A stretch of 55,883 nt of DNA from NCBI GenBank assembly GCA_004799435.1, contig SSMV01000068.1:1-55883 (forward strand). Reading direction: 5' to 3'. The translations under genes and the position numbers were made by a program. Positions within the stretch are counted from its first letter, which is position 1. The number at the start of each line of letters is the position of its first letter. The DNA comes from Bradyrhizobium sp. (GTDB lineage: Bacteria > Pseudomonadota > Alphaproteobacteria > Rhizobiales > Beijerinckiaceae). The notes beneath the pieces were generated by a model. It had not been told where the DNA came from. It saw only the letters and a list, made by a program, of their open reading frames with translations, and ran no database searches. Below, one piece after another: positions 26,799 to 38,880 of the stretch.

Positions 26799-27809
26799 TC
26801 AATTGTTGTGCGTGCCCTTGATGGCGTCGCCTTCGAGCTTGGTGAAGGGAACGAAGGGAACGATACGTCCGCCATAGATGTCGGAACGCGCGACCGTGAT
26901 GGTGCCGTCGTCGGCCTTGGTCTTGACCACCTTGAGCACACGCTGCGCGCCGGGCGGACCGACAGGGATGACCATGATGCCGCCGGCCTTGAGCTGCTGC
27001 AGCAGCGGCGGCGGGACGTGATCGATGCCGCAGGTGACGATGATCTTGTCGAAAATCATCGGGCCGGCGTCCGCCGCCGCCGATGCGGCGGGGGTCGGCT
27101 GAGCCGCGGGCGTCGCGGCAGGGCTGGCGGCAGCCTCAGGCGTCGCGGCCGGAGTCGCCATCGCGGCCGGCGTAGCAGCCGGAGCCGGCGCGGCGGCGGG
27201 CGTATCCACCCAGCCATAATAGCCGTCGGCGTTGCGGCTATGGACGGCGGTGAACTCGTTATAGCCGTCGGCGATCAGGCCGTCGTAGATGCCGCGCGTG
27301 CGCTCGGCGAGCGGCCTGATGATCTCGATCGTGTAGACCTGATCGGTCAAATGGGAGAGATAGGCCGACTGGTAGCCAGAGCCGGTGCCGATTTCGAGCA
27401 CTTTCTCGCCCTGCTTGGGATCGATGGTCGAGGTCATGCGGCCGACGATATGCGGGCCGGAAATCGTCACGCCAAAGCCGATGTCGAGGAAGGCGTGCTC
27501 ATAGGCGCGCCCGAGATTCTGCTGCAGCACGAATTTTTCGCGCGGGGTGAGCAGGAAAGCGCGCTTGTGACGATCGTCCCAGATGTCCTCGTTGCGCACC
27601 ATGGCGACGAAACGGTCGAAACGCTCGCCGAGAAACTTGGGGTCCTCGCCGCGCTGGGCGACGCCCCATTCGATGAACCGCTCGCGGTTGTCCATCGGCG
27701 GATTCATGTCGAAGGCAAAGGGCGTCGGCACCTTGGCGAACGCGAAGCGCGGAACCAGCGCCCCGCCAATGACGCCTGCGGCGCCAGCCAGAAATTGTCG
27801 TCGCTCCAC
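26799..27809 (-). CDS. Tat-exported protein-L-isoaspartate methyltransferase-like protein with Ala/Pro insert
   Basis: A 336-residue protein of the PCMT family, which methylates isoaspartyl residues with SAM. It starts at GTG 27809 with MERRQFLAGAAGVIGGALVP, a twin-arginine signal peptide, and a likely cleavage after AFA at residue 25. The SAM-binding motif VLEIGTGSGYQSAYL is near residue 137, and HIVGRMTS precedes it. Canonical GDGYYGW...FDKIIVT-like sequence is split by about 48 residues rich in Ala and Pro (roughly 203-250). A PCMT enzyme in the periplasm has no obvious SAM supply, so its role there is unclear. The start is fixed by a full GAGGAGG five bases upstream. It lies 108 bases before the spermidine-synthase-like gene. 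Confidence 0.85.
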   Translation of the reverse strand: MERRQFLAGAAGVIGGALVPRFAFAKVPTPFAFDMNPPMDNRERFIEWGVAQRGEDPKFLGERFDRFVAMVRNEDIWDDRHKRAFLLTPREKFVLQQNLGRAYEHAFLDIGFGVTISGPHIVGRMTSTIDPKQGEKVLEIGTGSGYQSAYLSHLTDQVYTIEIIRPLAERTRGIYDGLIADGYNEFTAVHSRNADGYYGWVDTPAAAPAPAATPAAMATPAATPEAAASPAATPAAQPTPAASAAADAGPMIFDKIIVTCGIDHVPPPLLQQLKAGGIMVIPVGPPGAQRVLKVVKTKADDGTITVARSDIYGGRIVPFVPFTKLEGDAIKGTHNN

Positions 27810-27814
27810 GAACG

Positions 27815-27821
27815 CCTCCTC
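27815..27821 (-). promoter_or_regulatory. Strong ribosome binding site that fixes a GTG start
   Basis: GAGGAGG on the minus strand, five bases before the GTG at 27809. It decides the start of the Tat-exported methyltransferase-like protein against a longer frame that would hide the twin-arginine signal 29 residues inside. Confidence 0.8.
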
Positions 27822-27932
27822 GAATGAAGCCGCATTGATCGGATGCTGGCGCTGATAGCGCAAAACGCGGCGAAACGCGACTGCCGATTTGGTCAAAAGC
27901 GACAGTTCATCCGATCCGCCGCGCTAAACCCT

Positions 27933-28463
27933 TCAGTGGTCAGGCGTCGATTCGCTTGGGGCCAATTCGAGCGCCCGCCCGCCTGGCAGGCCAATGAGGC
28001 GCGGCGAAGGCGAGCGCGCCATGAATTCCGGACCTCCGCCGATGCGGATGACCGCGCCTTCGCGGCTGACCAGCGCGTAAAGCGTGGCCGCGGCGCGCGG
28101 ATCGAGACGTATGCAGCCATGCGACGCCGGCCGGCCGAGCCGGTCCACCTCTTCCGTGCCATGGATCGCATATTGGCCGTGGAAGAAGATCGAATAAGGC
28201 ATCGGCTCGTTGCCGTATTTCCATGAATGGACCATCGGGAAAAGCGCATAGGGCCGGAATTCGCCGCGGGGCGTCGCACGGCCGAGCGCGCCCGAGGAAA
28301 TCGGCCATTCATAACTCTCGCCGCTCTGCGCCGAAACGCGCATGACCTGCTGGCCAAGATCGACCTCGACCCGCACGCCAGCCGCCGGCGCGCAAGCCGC
28401 TGGGTCCATCGCGGCCCAGCCCGTCATGGCGAATATCAGCGCCAGCGCGCCGAGCCATCGCAT
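27933..28463 (-). CDS. L,D-transpeptidase (YkuD family)
   Basis: A 176-residue exported protein with a short signal (MRWLGALALIFAMTGWAAMD). The YkuD catalytic signature is complete: HGTEEVDRLGRPASHGCIRL, with the first His, then SHGC whose Cys forms the acyl-enzyme, and the following Arg. It would make 3-3 peptidoglycan cross-links or attach proteins to peptidoglycan in the periplasm. The C-terminus is proline-rich. It lies 78 bases after the CDP-diacylglycerol diphosphatase gene on the same strand. Confidence 0.94.
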   Translation of the reverse strand: MRWLGALALIFAMTGWAAMDPAACAPAAGVRVEVDLGQQVMRVSAQSGESYEWPISSGALGRATPRGEFRPYALFPMVHSWKYGNEPMPYSIFFHGQYAIHGTEEVDRLGRPASHGCIRLDPRAAATLYALVSREGAVIRIGGGPEFMARSPSPRLIGLPGGRALELAPSESTPDH

Positions 28464-28541
28464 TTCCGCTTCCCCAGCCGATGCGGGCGCGCCGTCAGAC
28501 CTTCGACTCAGAAGGTTGGGCGCCGCTCCGCGTGCGCCTTT

Positions 28542-29297
28542 TCATGGCGCAGTCGGCGCAGTCGCGCAACTGTGATCCTGAAGGTCCTCGGCATGGCCGC
28601 CGGCGGAGAGTTCGGTGCGGTCGGCCAGCAATATAAAAGCCGGCTTGCCGTCGAAACGCGCGCCGACCACCGCCAGAGTTTCGCGGCTCATGTTCGTCTT
28701 CGCTCCCGGTAGACCGTCCGCCAGCATATTCAGCGGACGAACCCCGGCGAGGTCCTCGCCCAACACGCGGCGCGCCCAATAGACGCGACCTTTCAATTCA
28801 ACCGCCATCGGCCGCCACGCATCGTCGATCGCATTCTGATAATCGGCGAGCGCCGCCGCGACCCTGCCGTCGAGGCAATCGATGTGAAGATGAAACTGAT
28901 CCTGGCTGCGCGCGAATTGCGAGTTGATCGCAATCGTGATCGCCTCTCGCGCCAGCGGCCGGCCGAGGCGGGCGGCAAGCGCATCGCGCGCGGCCCAGGC
29001 GAAGGCGAAATAATCGGGCGCGGCAGGATCGAGGACGAAAGGATCCTCGATCCCCGTCACCCGGCGGGTCGGAATGGCGAGAAATTGCGCGACGCCGACA
29101 AGGTCCTTGAGCAGCGCGACGCCGCCCTCCTCGCCCTGCGAGAGATCGACGCGTTCGCAAGGGCCCGGCCCCTGCCCGGCTTGCATATGCGGCGCGCATT
29201 GTCCGTGGACGATGGTCCACAGCGCGAGCCGATCGGCGCGCGCTGGCGCGCCGACGAAGACCAGAGCGAGGATTGCCAGGACGCGCGTGGCGTTCAT
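28542..29297 (-). CDS. cdh: CDP-diacylglycerol diphosphatase
   Basis: Cdh hydrolyses CDP-diacylglycerol to phosphatidate and CMP and belongs to the HIT superfamily. The 251-residue protein has a signal-like N-terminus (TRVLAILALVFVGAPARA). The family landmarks are LWTIVHGQCAPHM, GPGPCERVDL, RRVTGIEDPFVL and the histidine motif SQDQFHLHIDC. It starts 14 bases after the lpd stop, so it is probably the tail of the TCA-cycle operon. Its biological link to that operon is not obvious. Confidence 0.92.
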   Translation of the reverse strand: MNATRVLAILALVFVGAPARADRLALWTIVHGQCAPHMQAGQGPGPCERVDLSQGEEGGVALLKDLVGVAQFLAIPTRRVTGIEDPFVLDPAAPDYFAFAWAARDALAARLGRPLAREAITIAINSQFARSQDQFHLHIDCLDGRVAAALADYQNAIDDAWRPMAVELKGRVYWARRVLGEDLAGVRPLNMLADGLPGAKTNMSRETLAVVGARFDGKPAFILLADRTELSAGGHAEDLQDHSCATAPTAP

Positions 29298-29311
29298 CGC
29301 AGCACGGCCGG

Positions 29312-30712
29312 TCAGATGTGGATCGCGCGCTTGGCCACCGCCATCGCGGCTTCCTTCACCGCTTCCGACATGGTCGGATGCGCGTGGCAGGTGCGCGCGA
29401 GATCTTCCGCGGAACCGCCGAACTCCATCAGCACCGCCGCCTCATGGATCATCTCGCCGGCGCCGAAGCCCATGATATGGACCCCGAGCACGCGGTCGCT
29501 CGCTGCATCGGCGAGAATTTTGACGAAACCCTCGGTGTGGCGCATCGCGCGCGCCCGGCCGTTTGCCGTGAAGGGGAACTTGCCGACCGCATAGGCGACC
29601 CCGGCGGCCTTCAGCTCTTCCTCGGTCTTGCCGACCGAAGCAATTTCCGGACTGGTGTAAACGACGCCGGGAATGACGTCATAGTTCACATGGCCGGCCT
29701 GACCGGCGAGGATTTCGGCCAGCGCGACGCCCTCGTCCTCGGCCTTATGGGCGAGCATCGGCCCGCGCACGGCGTCGCCGATCGCATAGACGCCGGGAAC
29801 ATTGGTGGCGAAATGGCCGTCGATGACAATCTGGCCGCGCTCGGTCTTGACGCCAAGCGCCTCCAGCCCGAGTCCCTGCGTGTAAGCGCGCCGCCCGATC
29901 GCCACCAGAATGACGTCGGCGTCGATGGCCTCGGCCGCGCCGCCGGCGGCCGGTTCGATCGTCGCCTTGACGCCACCCGCTGTCTTCGTGACGCCCGCCA
30001 CTTTGCTGGCGAGACGGAATTTGAAGCCCTGCTTTTCCAATATGCGCTGGAATTGCTTGCAGACCTCGCCATCCATGCCGGGCAGAATGCGATCGAGAAA
30101 TTCGACCACAGTGACCTCGGCGCCGAGGCGGCGCCAGACCGACCCCAGTTCGAGGCCGATCACGCCCGCGCCGACGACGATCAGCTTTTTGGGTGGCGCG
30201 GCAAGCGTCAGCGCACCGGTCGAGGAGACGACCCGCTGCTCGTCGATCTCGACCCCCGGCAGCCGCGCGACATCGGAGCCGGTGGCGATGACGATCGACT
30301 TCGCCGCATGCGTCGCCTCGGCGCCGTCAGCGGCTTTCACCACGACCTGACCCGGCGCGGCGATGCGCCCCTCGCCCTGCAGCCAGTCGATCTTGTTCTT
30401 CTTGAAGAGAAAGGCGACGCCATTGACGTTAGAGGCGACCGTGTCGTCCTTGTGCTTCATCATCGTGGCGAGATCGAGCTTGGGCGGCGCGACGACCACG
30501 CCGAGCGGCGCCAACCCATGCGCCGCCTCCTCGAACATCTCGGAAGCGTAGAGCAGCGCTTTTGAGGGAATGCAGCCGATGTTGAGGCAGGTGCCGCCGA
30601 GCTTCTCGCGCTTTTCGACGACGCCGACCCTCATGCCGAGCTGCGCTGCCCGAATGGCGCAGACATAGCCGCCGGGGCCAGAGCCAATGATGATCAAATC
30701 ATACTGAGCCAT
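29312..30712 (-). CDS. lpdA: Dihydrolipoyl dehydrogenase (E3)
   Basis: E3 reoxidises the dihydrolipoyl groups of 2-oxoacid dehydrogenase complexes with NAD. The 466-residue flavoprotein has the N-terminal FAD motif [18 protein letters not shown], the redox disulphide [16 protein letters not shown], the NAD motif [19 protein letters not shown], and the C-terminal active-site His/Glu in [15 protein letters not shown]. It follows sucA and sucB with only the MAPEG gene between, so it most likely serves the 2-oxoglutarate dehydrogenase complex. The 87-base gap upstream could hold its own promoter, but I see none clearly. Confidence 0.97.
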   Translation of the reverse strand: MAQYDLIIIGSGPGGYVCAIRAAQLGMRVGVVEKREKLGGTCLNIGCIPSKALLYASEMFEEAAHGLAPLGVVVAPPKLDLATMMKHKDDTVASNVNGVAFLFKKNKIDWLQGEGRIAAPGQVVVKAADGAEATHAAKSIVIATGSDVARLPGVEIDEQRVVSSTGALTLAAPPKKLIVVGAGVIGLELGSVWRRLGAEVTVVEFLDRILPGMDGEVCKQFQRILEKQGFKFRLASKVAGVTKTAGGVKATIEPAAGGAAEAIDADVILVAIGRRAYTQGLGLEALGVKTERGQIVIDGHFATNVPGVYAIGDAVRGPMLAHKAEDEGVALAEILAGQAGHVNYDVIPGVVYTSPEIASVGKTEEELKAAGVAYAVGKFPFTANGRARAMRHTEGFVKILADAASDRVLGVHIMGFGAGEMIHEAAVLMEFGGSAEDLARTCHAHPTMSEAVKEAAMAVAKRAIHI

Positions 30713-30799
30713 GACGCCTCGCTGCCACTAGGTCTCGCGCCGCCAGGGCGACGCGCGACGGCCACGAGGGCCGCCGCGCAAGACGCCTTTGCGCTAAAT

Positions 30800-31183
30800 T
30801 CAATATCCCGCCAGCCGCGCCAGCATCATCAAGAGCCCGATGATCGCGATGCCCCATAGCGCGGTGCGCAGATAGAGCCAGCCGAGCACATAGGCGGGCA
30901 AATAGAGGAAGCGCGCGATCACCCAGATCGCCGGGCCGTAGCCGCCGGCATGCTGGGTCGCGATCAAGGCGAGGTCGACCGCGATGAAGGGCGCGTAGTT
31001 CTCCAGATAATTCGCCAGCGCGCGCCGGGCGCGGCCGCAGGCCAGCCCCTTGGGCGCCGGCGACTCGTCGCGCGGCGTGAAAAGCCAGGCGTCGCCGAAT
31101 TCGGCGCGCGAGGTCAGGATCTGCGTGAAGAGATAGACGAACCAAAGGACGACGCTCAGCTCAAGCCAAAGAAGATCACTCAT
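30800..31183 (-). CDS. MAPEG-family inner-membrane protein
   Basis: A 127-residue protein with four hydrophobic segments, beginning with DLLWLELSVVLWFVYLFTQI. The central RARRALANYLENYAPFIAVD matches the MAPEG signature (membrane-associated proteins in eicosanoid and glutathione metabolism). It ends LWGIAIIGLLMMLARLAGY. Bacterial members are mostly uncharacterised. It is inserted between sucB (30 bases upstream) and lpd (87 bases downstream) in an otherwise metabolic operon, an arrangement found in several alphaproteobacteria as far as I recall. Confidence 0.9.
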   Translation of the reverse strand: MSDLLWLELSVVLWFVYLFTQILTSRAEFGDAWLFTPRDESPAPKGLACGRARRALANYLENYAPFIAVDLALIATQHAGGYGPAIWVIARFLYLPAYVLGWLYLRTALWGIAIIGLLMMLARLAGY

Positions 31184-31213
31184 TGTTTCCCCCGTTTTTC
31201 TTTGACGCTCGAG

Positions 31214-32452
31214 TTAGAGGTCGAGCACCAGTCGCGCTGGATCCTCCAGCGATTCTTTCACCCGCACAAGGAAGGTGACCGCCTCTTTGCCGTCGACGAC
31301 GCGGTGATCGTAGGAAAGCGCCAGATACATCATCGGCCGGATTTCGATCTTGCCGGCGATGGCGACAGGGCGTTCCTGAATCTTATGCATGCCGAGAATG
31401 CCCGATTGCGGCGCGTTGAGGATCGGCGTCGACATCAGCGATCCATAGATGCCGCCATTGGTGATCGTGAACGTGCCGCCCTGCATTTCCTCGATTTTCA
31501 GCGAGCCCTCGCGGGCGCGCTTGCCGTAGTCGGCGATCGACTTCTCGATCTGGGCGACCGAGAGCACGTCGCAATCGCGCACCACCGGCACGACCAGCCC
31601 CTTATCGGTGCCGACCGCAATGCCGAGGTGATAGTAATTCTTGAAGACGAGGTCGGCGCCGTCGATCTCGGCGTTGACCGCCGGGATTTCCTTCAGGCCC
31701 TGCACGCAGGCTTTGACGAAGAAGCCCATGAAGCCGAGCTTGACGCCGTGCTTCTTCTCGAACGGCTCTTTGAACCGCGCCCTCAGCGCCATGACCTCGC
31801 TCATGTCGACCTCGTTGAAGGTCGTCAGCATGGCGGCGGAGTTCTGAGCGTCCTTGAGACGCCGCGCGATGGTCTGGCGCAGCTTGGTCAGCCGCACCCG
31901 CTCTTCGCGCGATGAGTCGTCGGGCGAAGACGGCGCGCGCAACGCGATAGGAGCCGGCGTAGGGCTCGCGGCGGGCGCCGCCGCTGGCTGAGCGACGGCC
32001 GGGGGCGCCGCGGGCCGGTCGGCCGCGCCGATCACGTCCTCCTTGAGCACCTGGCCGCGCTTGCCGCTGCCGGCGACGGTCGACAGATCGATCCCCTTTT
32101 CGGCCGCCAATTTCGCTGCGGCCGGCGCGGGTGGCGCAGCCGTCGCCGGCGCCGCGGGGCGCGCGGGCGCTGGCGCGGGCGATGGCGTTGCTTTCGCGTT
32201 AGCGGCGCTCGCCGCATCGGTCGAAACGCCGCCAAGCAGCGCGCCAATCGCCACCGTCGCGCCGGTCTCGGCCGCGATCTCGCTCAACACGCCCGCGGCT
32301 GGCGCATTGACCTCGAGCGTCACCTTGTCGGTCTCGAGTTCGACCAACGGCTCATCGGCTTTGACGGCGTCGCCGCGCTGCTTGAACCATTTGCCGACTG
32401 TCGCTTCCGAAATCGACTCGCCGAGCGTGGGGACGCGAATTTCAGTGACCAT
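31214..32452 (-). CDS. sucB: 2-Oxoglutarate dehydrogenase E2, dihydrolipoyl succinyltransferase
   Basis: The E2 core transfers the succinyl group from the E1 thiamine adduct to CoA. The 412-residue protein has one lipoyl domain at the N-terminus, with the lipoylated Lys in [20 protein letters not shown] long alanine/proline linker follows, then the E3-binding domain ([20 protein letters not shown]), a second linker, and the catalytic domain ending in [17 protein letters not shown] with the active His and Asp. A single lipoyl domain is normal for this complex. It lies 89 bases after sucA. Confidence 0.97.
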   Translation of the reverse strand: MVTEIRVPTLGESISEATVGKWFKQRGDAVKADEPLVELETDKVTLEVNAPAAGVLSEIAAETGATVAIGALLGGVSTDAASAANAKATPSPAPAPARPAAPATAAPPAPAAAKLAAEKGIDLSTVAGSGKRGQVLKEDVIGAADRPAAPPAVAQPAAAPAASPTPAPIALRAPSSPDDSSREERVRLTKLRQTIARRLKDAQNSAAMLTTFNEVDMSEVMALRARFKEPFEKKHGVKLGFMGFFVKACVQGLKEIPAVNAEIDGADLVFKNYYHLGIAVGTDKGLVVPVVRDCDVLSVAQIEKSIADYGKRAREGSLKIEEMQGGTFTITNGGIYGSLMSTPILNAPQSGILGMHKIQERPVAIAGKIEIRPMMYLALSYDHRVVDGKEAVTFLVRVKESLEDPARLVLDL

Positions 32453-32541
32453 GGGACCTCTGCGCCGCGAGCGACGCCCTTCTCTTCACGGAAAAATGGC
32501 GCGGGCGATCTTGCTCGCCGGCGGCAGGGCGGCGCGAAGGC

Positions 32542-35499
32542 TCACGCGAAACACTCGTCGAGGAAGGCCTTGAGCTGCGCCAGATGCCGCGACATCAGAC
32601 CGGTCGCCGTCGAGGCGGCCGCCGGACGTCCCGCGTAGCGAGCCCGCGTCGCCTTGCCGCCGACCTGCGCCAGCAGCCATTCGAAATAGGGCTCGACAAA
32701 GGCCCAGGCGCCCATGTTCTTGGGCTCCTCCTGGCACCAGACCACATCCGCCTTTTTGAAACGCGACAGCTCCCTGACCAGGCTCTTGAGCGGGAAGGGA
32801 TAGAGCTGCTCGACGCGCAGGAGATAGATGTCGTCAAGGCCGCGCTTCTCGCGCTCCTCGTAGAGGTCGTAATAGACCTTGCCCGAGCAGAGAATGACGC
32901 GACGGATTTTGTCGTCGCGCATGAGCTTGATCTTTTCGCCCTTATGCGTCTCGGCGGTGTCGAGCAGCACGCGGTGGAAGCTCGATCCGGTCGTGAAGGC
33001 TTCGAGGTCGGAGACCGCCCGCTTGTTGCGCAGCATTGACTTCGGCGTCATCGCGATCAGCGGCTTGCGGAACTCCCGCTTGAGCTGGCGGCGCAGCGCA
33101 TGGAAGAAATTGGCCGGCGTCGTGCAATTGACGACCTGCATATTGTCCTCGGCGCAAAGCTGGAGATAGCGCTCCAGCCGCGCCGAGGAATGTTCCGGTC
33201 CCTGCCCTTCGTAGCCATGCGGCAACAGGCAGACGAGGCCGGACATGCGCAGCCATTTGCGCTCGCCCGACGAGATGAACTGGTCGAAGACGACCTGCGC
33301 GCCATTGGCGAAATCGCCAAACTGCGCCTCCCACACCGTCAGCGCATTGGGCTCAGCGAGCGAATAGCCATATTCAAAGCCGAGGACGGCCTCTTCGGAA
33401 AGCATCGAGTTGATGACTTCGAAGCGCGGCTGCCCGTCGCGGATGTGGTTGAGCGGGATGTAGCGCGCCTCGGTCTGCTGGTCGATCAACACCGAATGGC
33501 GCTGCGAAAACGTGCCGCGTTCGCTGTCCTGGCCGGACAGGCGCACCGGGAAGCCGTCGTCGAGCAGCGAGGCGAAGGCCAGCGCCTCGCCCGTCGCCCA
33601 GTCGATCCCCTCGCCGGCCTCGATCGTCGCGCGACGATTGTCGAGAAAGCGCTGGATCGTCTTATGGACGCTGAACCCTTCCGGCGCCGAGGTGATGCGC
33701 TGCGTGATGAGTTTGAGCCGGCCGGTATCAACGCCGGTCTGGCCGCGCCGGTCGTCGTCGGCCATGTCCGCCGCCTTGAAGCCGGCCCAGCGCCCGTCGA
33801 GCCAATCGGCCTTGTTGGCGGCGTAAGCCTGACCAGCGTCGAACTCCGCCTCGAGACGCTGACGCCAGTCGGCGCGCATCTTGTCGACCTCGCCGGCGGT
33901 AACGATGCCCTCGGTGATGAGTTTGTCAGCGTAGATCTGCCTGGTGGGCGGATGGGCCTTGATGGCGCGATACATCAACGGCTGGGTGAACGCCGGCTCA
34001 TCGCCTTCATTGTGGCCGAAGCGGCGGTAGCAGAACATGTCGATGACCACCGGCTTGTGGAATTTCTGCCGGTATTCGATCGCCACCTTGGCGCAGAAAA
34101 TCACCGCTTCGGGATCGTCGCCATTGACGTGGAAGATCGGCGCCTCGACCAGCTTGGCGACATCGGAGGGATAGGGCGAGGAGCGCGAATAGCGCGGATA
34201 GGTGGTGAAGCCGATCTGGTTATTGACGATGAAATGCACCGACCCGCCGGTGCGATGACCGCGCAGACCCGACAGGCCGAAACACTCGGCCACCACGCCC
34301 TGACCGGCGAAGGCGGCGTCGCCATGGATGAGCAGCGGCAGCACCTTCACCCGCTCGATATAGTCGTCGAGCTGGTCCTGCTTGGCGCGCACCTTGCCCA
34401 GAACCACGGGGTCGACGATCTCAAGATGGGACGGATTGGCGGTCAGCGACAGATGCACGTGATTGCCGTCGAATTCGCGGTTCGACGAAGCGCCGAGATG
34501 GTATTTGACGTCGCCCGACCCTTCGACTTCATCGGGCGAGGCGGAACCACCGCGAAATTCATGGAACAGCACGCGGTGCGGCTTGCCCATGACCTGAGTG
34601 AGTACATTGAGGCGGCCGCGGTGGGCCATGCCGAAGGCGATTTCTTGCAGCCCGAGCTGGCCGCCGCGCTTGATGATCTGTTCGAGCGCCGGAATCATCG
34701 CCTCGGCGCCGTCGAGCCCGAAGCGCTTGGCGCCGGGATATTTGACGTCGATGAAATTCTCGAAGCCTTCGGTCTCCACCAGCTTGGAGAGGATCGCGCG
34801 CTTGCCCTCCTTGGTGAAGGTGATTTCCTTGTCCGGCCCTTCGACGCGTTCCTGGATCCAGGATTTCTCGGCCGGATCGGAGATATGCACGAATTCGAAG
34901 CCGATCGTGCCGCAATAGGTGCGACGCAGGATCGCGATCATCTGATTGACGGTCGCGTATTCCAAGCCGAGCACATGATCGATGAAGATCGGCCGCTCCC
35001 ATTCGCTTTCCTGGAAGCCATAGGTCGCGGGATGCAGTTCCTCGTGATCCTTCTGCGGCTCAAGGCCGAGCGGATCGAGATTGGCGTGCAGATGACCGCG
35101 CATGCGATAGGCGCGGATCATCATCAGGGCGCGCACGCTCTCGCGCGTGGCGCGCTGGATCGATTCATCGCTCGGGGCCGCCTCGGGCGCAGCCGCGGCG
35201 CGCGCGCGCAGCTTGTCGGCGACGACCCGTTCGGTCGCCGGCCAATCGCCGTCGAGCGCATTGATCAGATCGCTATGCGGCGTCGCCGGCCAATTGGGCC
35301 GCCGCCACGACGCGCCCTCGGCCGCCTTGCCGACGCTTGCCGCGTCATCGCCGAGCGCGTCGAAGAAGGCGCGCCAGCCGGCTTCGACCGAATTCGGATC
35401 CTTCTCGTATTTGGCCTGCAGCGCCTCGACGTAGGCGCCATTGGCCCCATAGAGGAAGGAGGTCTGCAGCAAAGTCTGATTAATGGCCTGTCGCGTCAT
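32542..35499 (-). CDS. sucA: 2-Oxoglutarate dehydrogenase E1
   Basis: This thiamine-diphosphate enzyme decarboxylates 2-oxoglutarate in the TCA cycle. The 985-residue protein has the E1o N-terminal segment with [17 protein letters not shown]. The core carries [50 protein letters not shown] (ThDP/Mg site) and [18 protein letters not shown]-like residues. Its C-terminal half has [20 protein letters not shown] and [20 protein letters not shown]. Length matches E1o. It starts 29 bases after sucD, consistent with one transcript for mdh-sucCDAB. Confidence 0.98.
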   Translation of the reverse strand: MTRQAINQTLLQTSFLYGANGAYVEALQAKYEKDPNSVEAGWRAFFDALGDDAASVGKAAEGASWRRPNWPATPHSDLINALDGDWPATERVVADKLRARAAAAPEAAPSDESIQRATRESVRALMMIRAYRMRGHLHANLDPLGLEPQKDHEELHPATYGFQESEWERPIFIDHVLGLEYATVNQMIAILRRTYCGTIGFEFVHISDPAEKSWIQERVEGPDKEITFTKEGKRAILSKLVETEGFENFIDVKYPGAKRFGLDGAEAMIPALEQIIKRGGQLGLQEIAFGMAHRGRLNVLTQVMGKPHRVLFHEFRGGSASPDEVEGSGDVKYHLGASSNREFDGNHVHLSLTANPSHLEIVDPVVLGKVRAKQDQLDDYIERVKVLPLLIHGDAAFAGQGVVAECFGLSGLRGHRTGGSVHFIVNNQIGFTTYPRYSRSSPYPSDVAKLVEAPIFHVNGDDPEAVIFCAKVAIEYRQKFHKPVVIDMFCYRRFGHNEGDEPAFTQPLMYRAIKAHPPTRQIYADKLITEGIVTAGEVDKMRADWRQRLEAEFDAGQAYAANKADWLDGRWAGFKAADMADDDRRGQTGVDTGRLKLITQRITSAPEGFSVHKTIQRFLDNRRATIEAGEGIDWATGEALAFASLLDDGFPVRLSGQDSERGTFSQRHSVLIDQQTEARYIPLNHIRDGQPRFEVINSMLSEEAVLGFEYGYSLAEPNALTVWEAQFGDFANGAQVVFDQFISSGERKWLRMSGLVCLLPHGYEGQGPEHSSARLERYLQLCAEDNMQVVNCTTPANFFHALRRQLKREFRKPLIAMTPKSMLRNKRAVSDLEAFTTGSSFHRVLLDTAETHKGEKIKLMRDDKIRRVILCSGKVYYDLYEEREKRGLDDIYLLRVEQLYPFPLKSLVRELSRFKKADVVWCQEEPKNMGAWAFVEPYFEWLLAQVGGKATRARYAGRPAAASTATGLMSRHLAQLKAFLDECFA

Positions 35500-35528
35500 G
35501 CCCAGCGTCCCGTCAATTGCCGTTCACG

Positions 35529-36416
35529 TCACTTTCGGTTCAACGTCTCGACCAAAGTCTTGCCGAGCCGCGCCGGTGAGGGCGACACTTTCACGCCCGC
35601 CGCCTCCATCGCCGCGATCTTGTCCTCGGCGCCGCCCTTGCCGCCGGCGATGATCGCGCCGGCATGGCCCATGCGCCGACCCGGCGGCGCGGTGCGGCCG
35701 GCGATGAAGCCGACGACCGGCTTGGCGCGGCCCTTCTTCGCCTCGTCCTTGAGAAACTGCGCGGCGTCTTCCTCGGCCTGGCCGCCGATCTCGCCGATCA
35801 TGACGATCGACTTGGTCGCTGGATCGGCGAGGAACAGCTCCAGCACCTCGATGAAATCGAGGCCCTTGACCGGATCGCCGCCAATGCCGACCGCGGTCGT
35901 CTGGCCGAGGCCTTCGCGCGTCGTCTGAAACACCGCCTCATAGGTCAGCGTGCCCGAGCGCGAGACGATGCCGACGCTGCCGGCCTTGAAGATATTGCCC
36001 GGCATGATGCCGATCTTGCATTCACCCGCCGTCATCACGCCGGGGCAATTCGGCCCGACGAGACGCGACTTCGAGCCGTCGAGCGCCCGCTTCACCTTGA
36101 CCATGTCGAGCGAGGGAATGCCCTCGGTGATGCAGACGATCAGCGGCACTTCGGCGGCGATCGCCTCGCAGATCGCGTCGGCGGCGCCGGGCGGCGGCAC
36201 ATAGATCACCGAAGCGTCGGCGCCGGTCGCGTCGCGCGCTTCGGCGACCGAGTCATAGACCGGCAGGCCGAGGTGGATCGAACCGCCCTTCCCCGGCGAA
36301 ACGCCGCCGACCATCTTCGTGCCATAGGCGATCGCCTGCTCGGAGTGGAACGTGCCGTTCTTGCCGGTGAAGCCCTGGCAGATGACCTTGGTTTCGGCGT
36401 CGATCAGGATGGACAT
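35529..36416 (-). CDS. sucD: Succinyl-CoA synthetase alpha subunit
   Basis: This subunit carries the phosphohistidine of succinate-CoA ligase, which makes ATP (or GTP) from succinyl-CoA. The 295-residue protein shows the CoA-binding region [53 protein letters not shown], and the active-site His in [21 protein letters not shown]. Length is typical. It lies 43 bases after sucC and 29 bases before sucA. Confidence 0.98.
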   Translation of the reverse strand: MSILIDAETKVICQGFTGKNGTFHSEQAIAYGTKMVGGVSPGKGGSIHLGLPVYDSVAEARDATGADASVIYVPPPGAADAICEAIAAEVPLIVCITEGIPSLDMVKVKRALDGSKSRLVGPNCPGVMTAGECKIGIMPGNIFKAGSVGIVSRSGTLTYEAVFQTTREGLGQTTAVGIGGDPVKGLDFIEVLELFLADPATKSIVMIGEIGGQAEEDAAQFLKDEAKKGRAKPVVGFIAGRTAPPGRRMGHAGAIIAGGKGGAEDKIAAMEAAGVKVSPSPARLGKTLVETLNRK

Positions 36417-36459
36417 TTCAGACTTTCGTCATTCGTGAAATCAAAATGAGGCGGCGGTC

Positions 36460-37668
36460 TCACCCGCGCGATCGCAGTCCTTTGACCGCCGCGACAATCT
36501 TCTGCGCCGCGTCGTCGAGATCGTCGGCGGGAACGACATTGAGGCCGGATTCGCGAAGAATTTTCTTGCCGAGATCGACATTGGTGCCCTCAAGCCTGAC
36601 GACGAGAGGAACCTTGAGCCCGACTTCCTTCACCGCCGCGACCACGCCTTCGGCGATGACGTCGCAGCGCATGATGCCGCCGAAAATATTGATCAGGATG
36701 CCCTTCACGTTCGGATCGGCGGTGATGATCTTGAAGGCCGCCGTCACGCGCTCTTTCGAAGCGCCGCCGCCGACATCGAGAAAATTGGCCGGGCTTTCGC
36801 CATAGAGCTTGATGATGTCCATCGTCGCCATGGCGAGGCCGGCGCCATTGACCATGCAGCCGATCGCCCCGTCGAGCGTGACGTAATTGAGGTCGTGTTT
36901 GGAAGCCTCGATCTCCTTGGCGTCCTCCTCGCTTTCGTCGCGCAGTTCGACGATGTCGGGGTGGCGATAGAGCGCATTGTCGTCGAAGGAGATTTTGGCG
37001 TCGAGCACACGCAGCTTGCCGTCATTGGTGACGATCAGCGGATTGATTTCCAGCATCGACATGTCTTTGCCGATGAAAGCGGCGTAGAGCTTGGCGATCA
37101 GCGCCTCGGCCTGTTTGACGAGATCGCCGGCGAGGCCAAGCGCGTGCGCCGCCGCGCGCCCGTGATGGGGCATCACGCCGGTCGCGGGATCGATCGAGAA
37201 ACTATGGATCTTCTCGGGCGTCTTATGGGCGACGTCCTCGATATTGACGCCGCCTTCGGTCGACATGACGAAGGAGACACGGCTCGTCTTGCGATCGACG
37301 AGAACCGAGAGATAGAGCTCGCGCGCGATCGACGAGCCATCTTCGATATAGAGACGATTGACCTGTTTGCCTGCCGGGCCGGTCTGCACCGTGACCAGCG
37401 TCGCGCCGAGCATTTCGGTGGCGAAGCGCTTCACCTCGTCGATCGAATGAGCAAGGCGCACGCCGCCCTGGTCGCCGGCGGAAGCTTCCTTGAACTTGCC
37501 CTTGCCGCGACCGCCGGCATGGATCTGGCTTTTGACCACCCAGACCGGACCCGGCAGCGCCTGCGCGGCGACAACCGCTTCGGCCGGCGTGAAGGCCGGC
37601 TTGCCCGCCGACACCGGCGCGCCGAAGGCGGCGAGCGTCGCTTTGGCCTGGTATTCGTGAATGTTCAT
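36460..37668 (-). CDS. sucC: Succinyl-CoA synthetase beta subunit
   Basis: The ATP-grasp subunit of succinate-CoA ligase. The 402-residue protein begins [20 protein letters not shown] and contains [20 protein letters not shown] (ATP-grasp lysine region), [20 protein letters not shown] and [17 protein letters not shown]. Length and order match the family. It is the second gene of the operon, 47 bases after mdh. Confidence 0.98.
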   Translation of the reverse strand: MNIHEYQAKATLAAFGAPVSAGKPAFTPAEAVVAAQALPGPVWVVKSQIHAGGRGKGKFKEASAGDQGGVRLAHSIDEVKRFATEMLGATLVTVQTGPAGKQVNRLYIEDGSSIARELYLSVLVDRKTSRVSFVMSTEGGVNIEDVAHKTPEKIHSFSIDPATGVMPHHGRAAAHALGLAGDLVKQAEALIAKLYAAFIGKDMSMLEINPLIVTNDGKLRVLDAKISFDDNALYRHPDIVELRDESEEDAKEIEASKHDLNYVTLDGAIGCMVNGAGLAMATMDIIKLYGESPANFLDVGGGASKERVTAAFKIITADPNVKGILINIFGGIMRCDVIAEGVVAAVKEVGLKVPLVVRLEGTNVDLGKKILRESGLNVVPADDLDDAAQKIVAAVKGLRSRG

Positions 37669-37715
37669 CGGCTTTGGCTCGCCTCTATTTGGCCTGCTCT
37701 TGGGTGACGCGCCAA

Positions 37716-38690
<975 letters not shown>

Positions 38691-38880
38691 CTATCCTTCA
38701 GAGCGGCCGTCGCCTTCGCGCGGCGATAAGGAGCGCCTCGTATCGCCGCATCGCAACAGGGGATCAAGCCTGACTTTCGACCAGAGACCTTCCGAGCGTG
38801 GCCGCACGCCCACAGCTAACCACCAGTCTCATTGTTTTCAATAGGTTGCGGGCGGGAAAAGCGCATTCGATCGTGTCAAA

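Noticed and set aside
33100-35928. A 942-codon open frame opposite sucA
   Set aside because: Same reasoning: it shadows a clear 2-oxoglutarate dehydrogenase E1, has no recognisable domain and runs into sucD.
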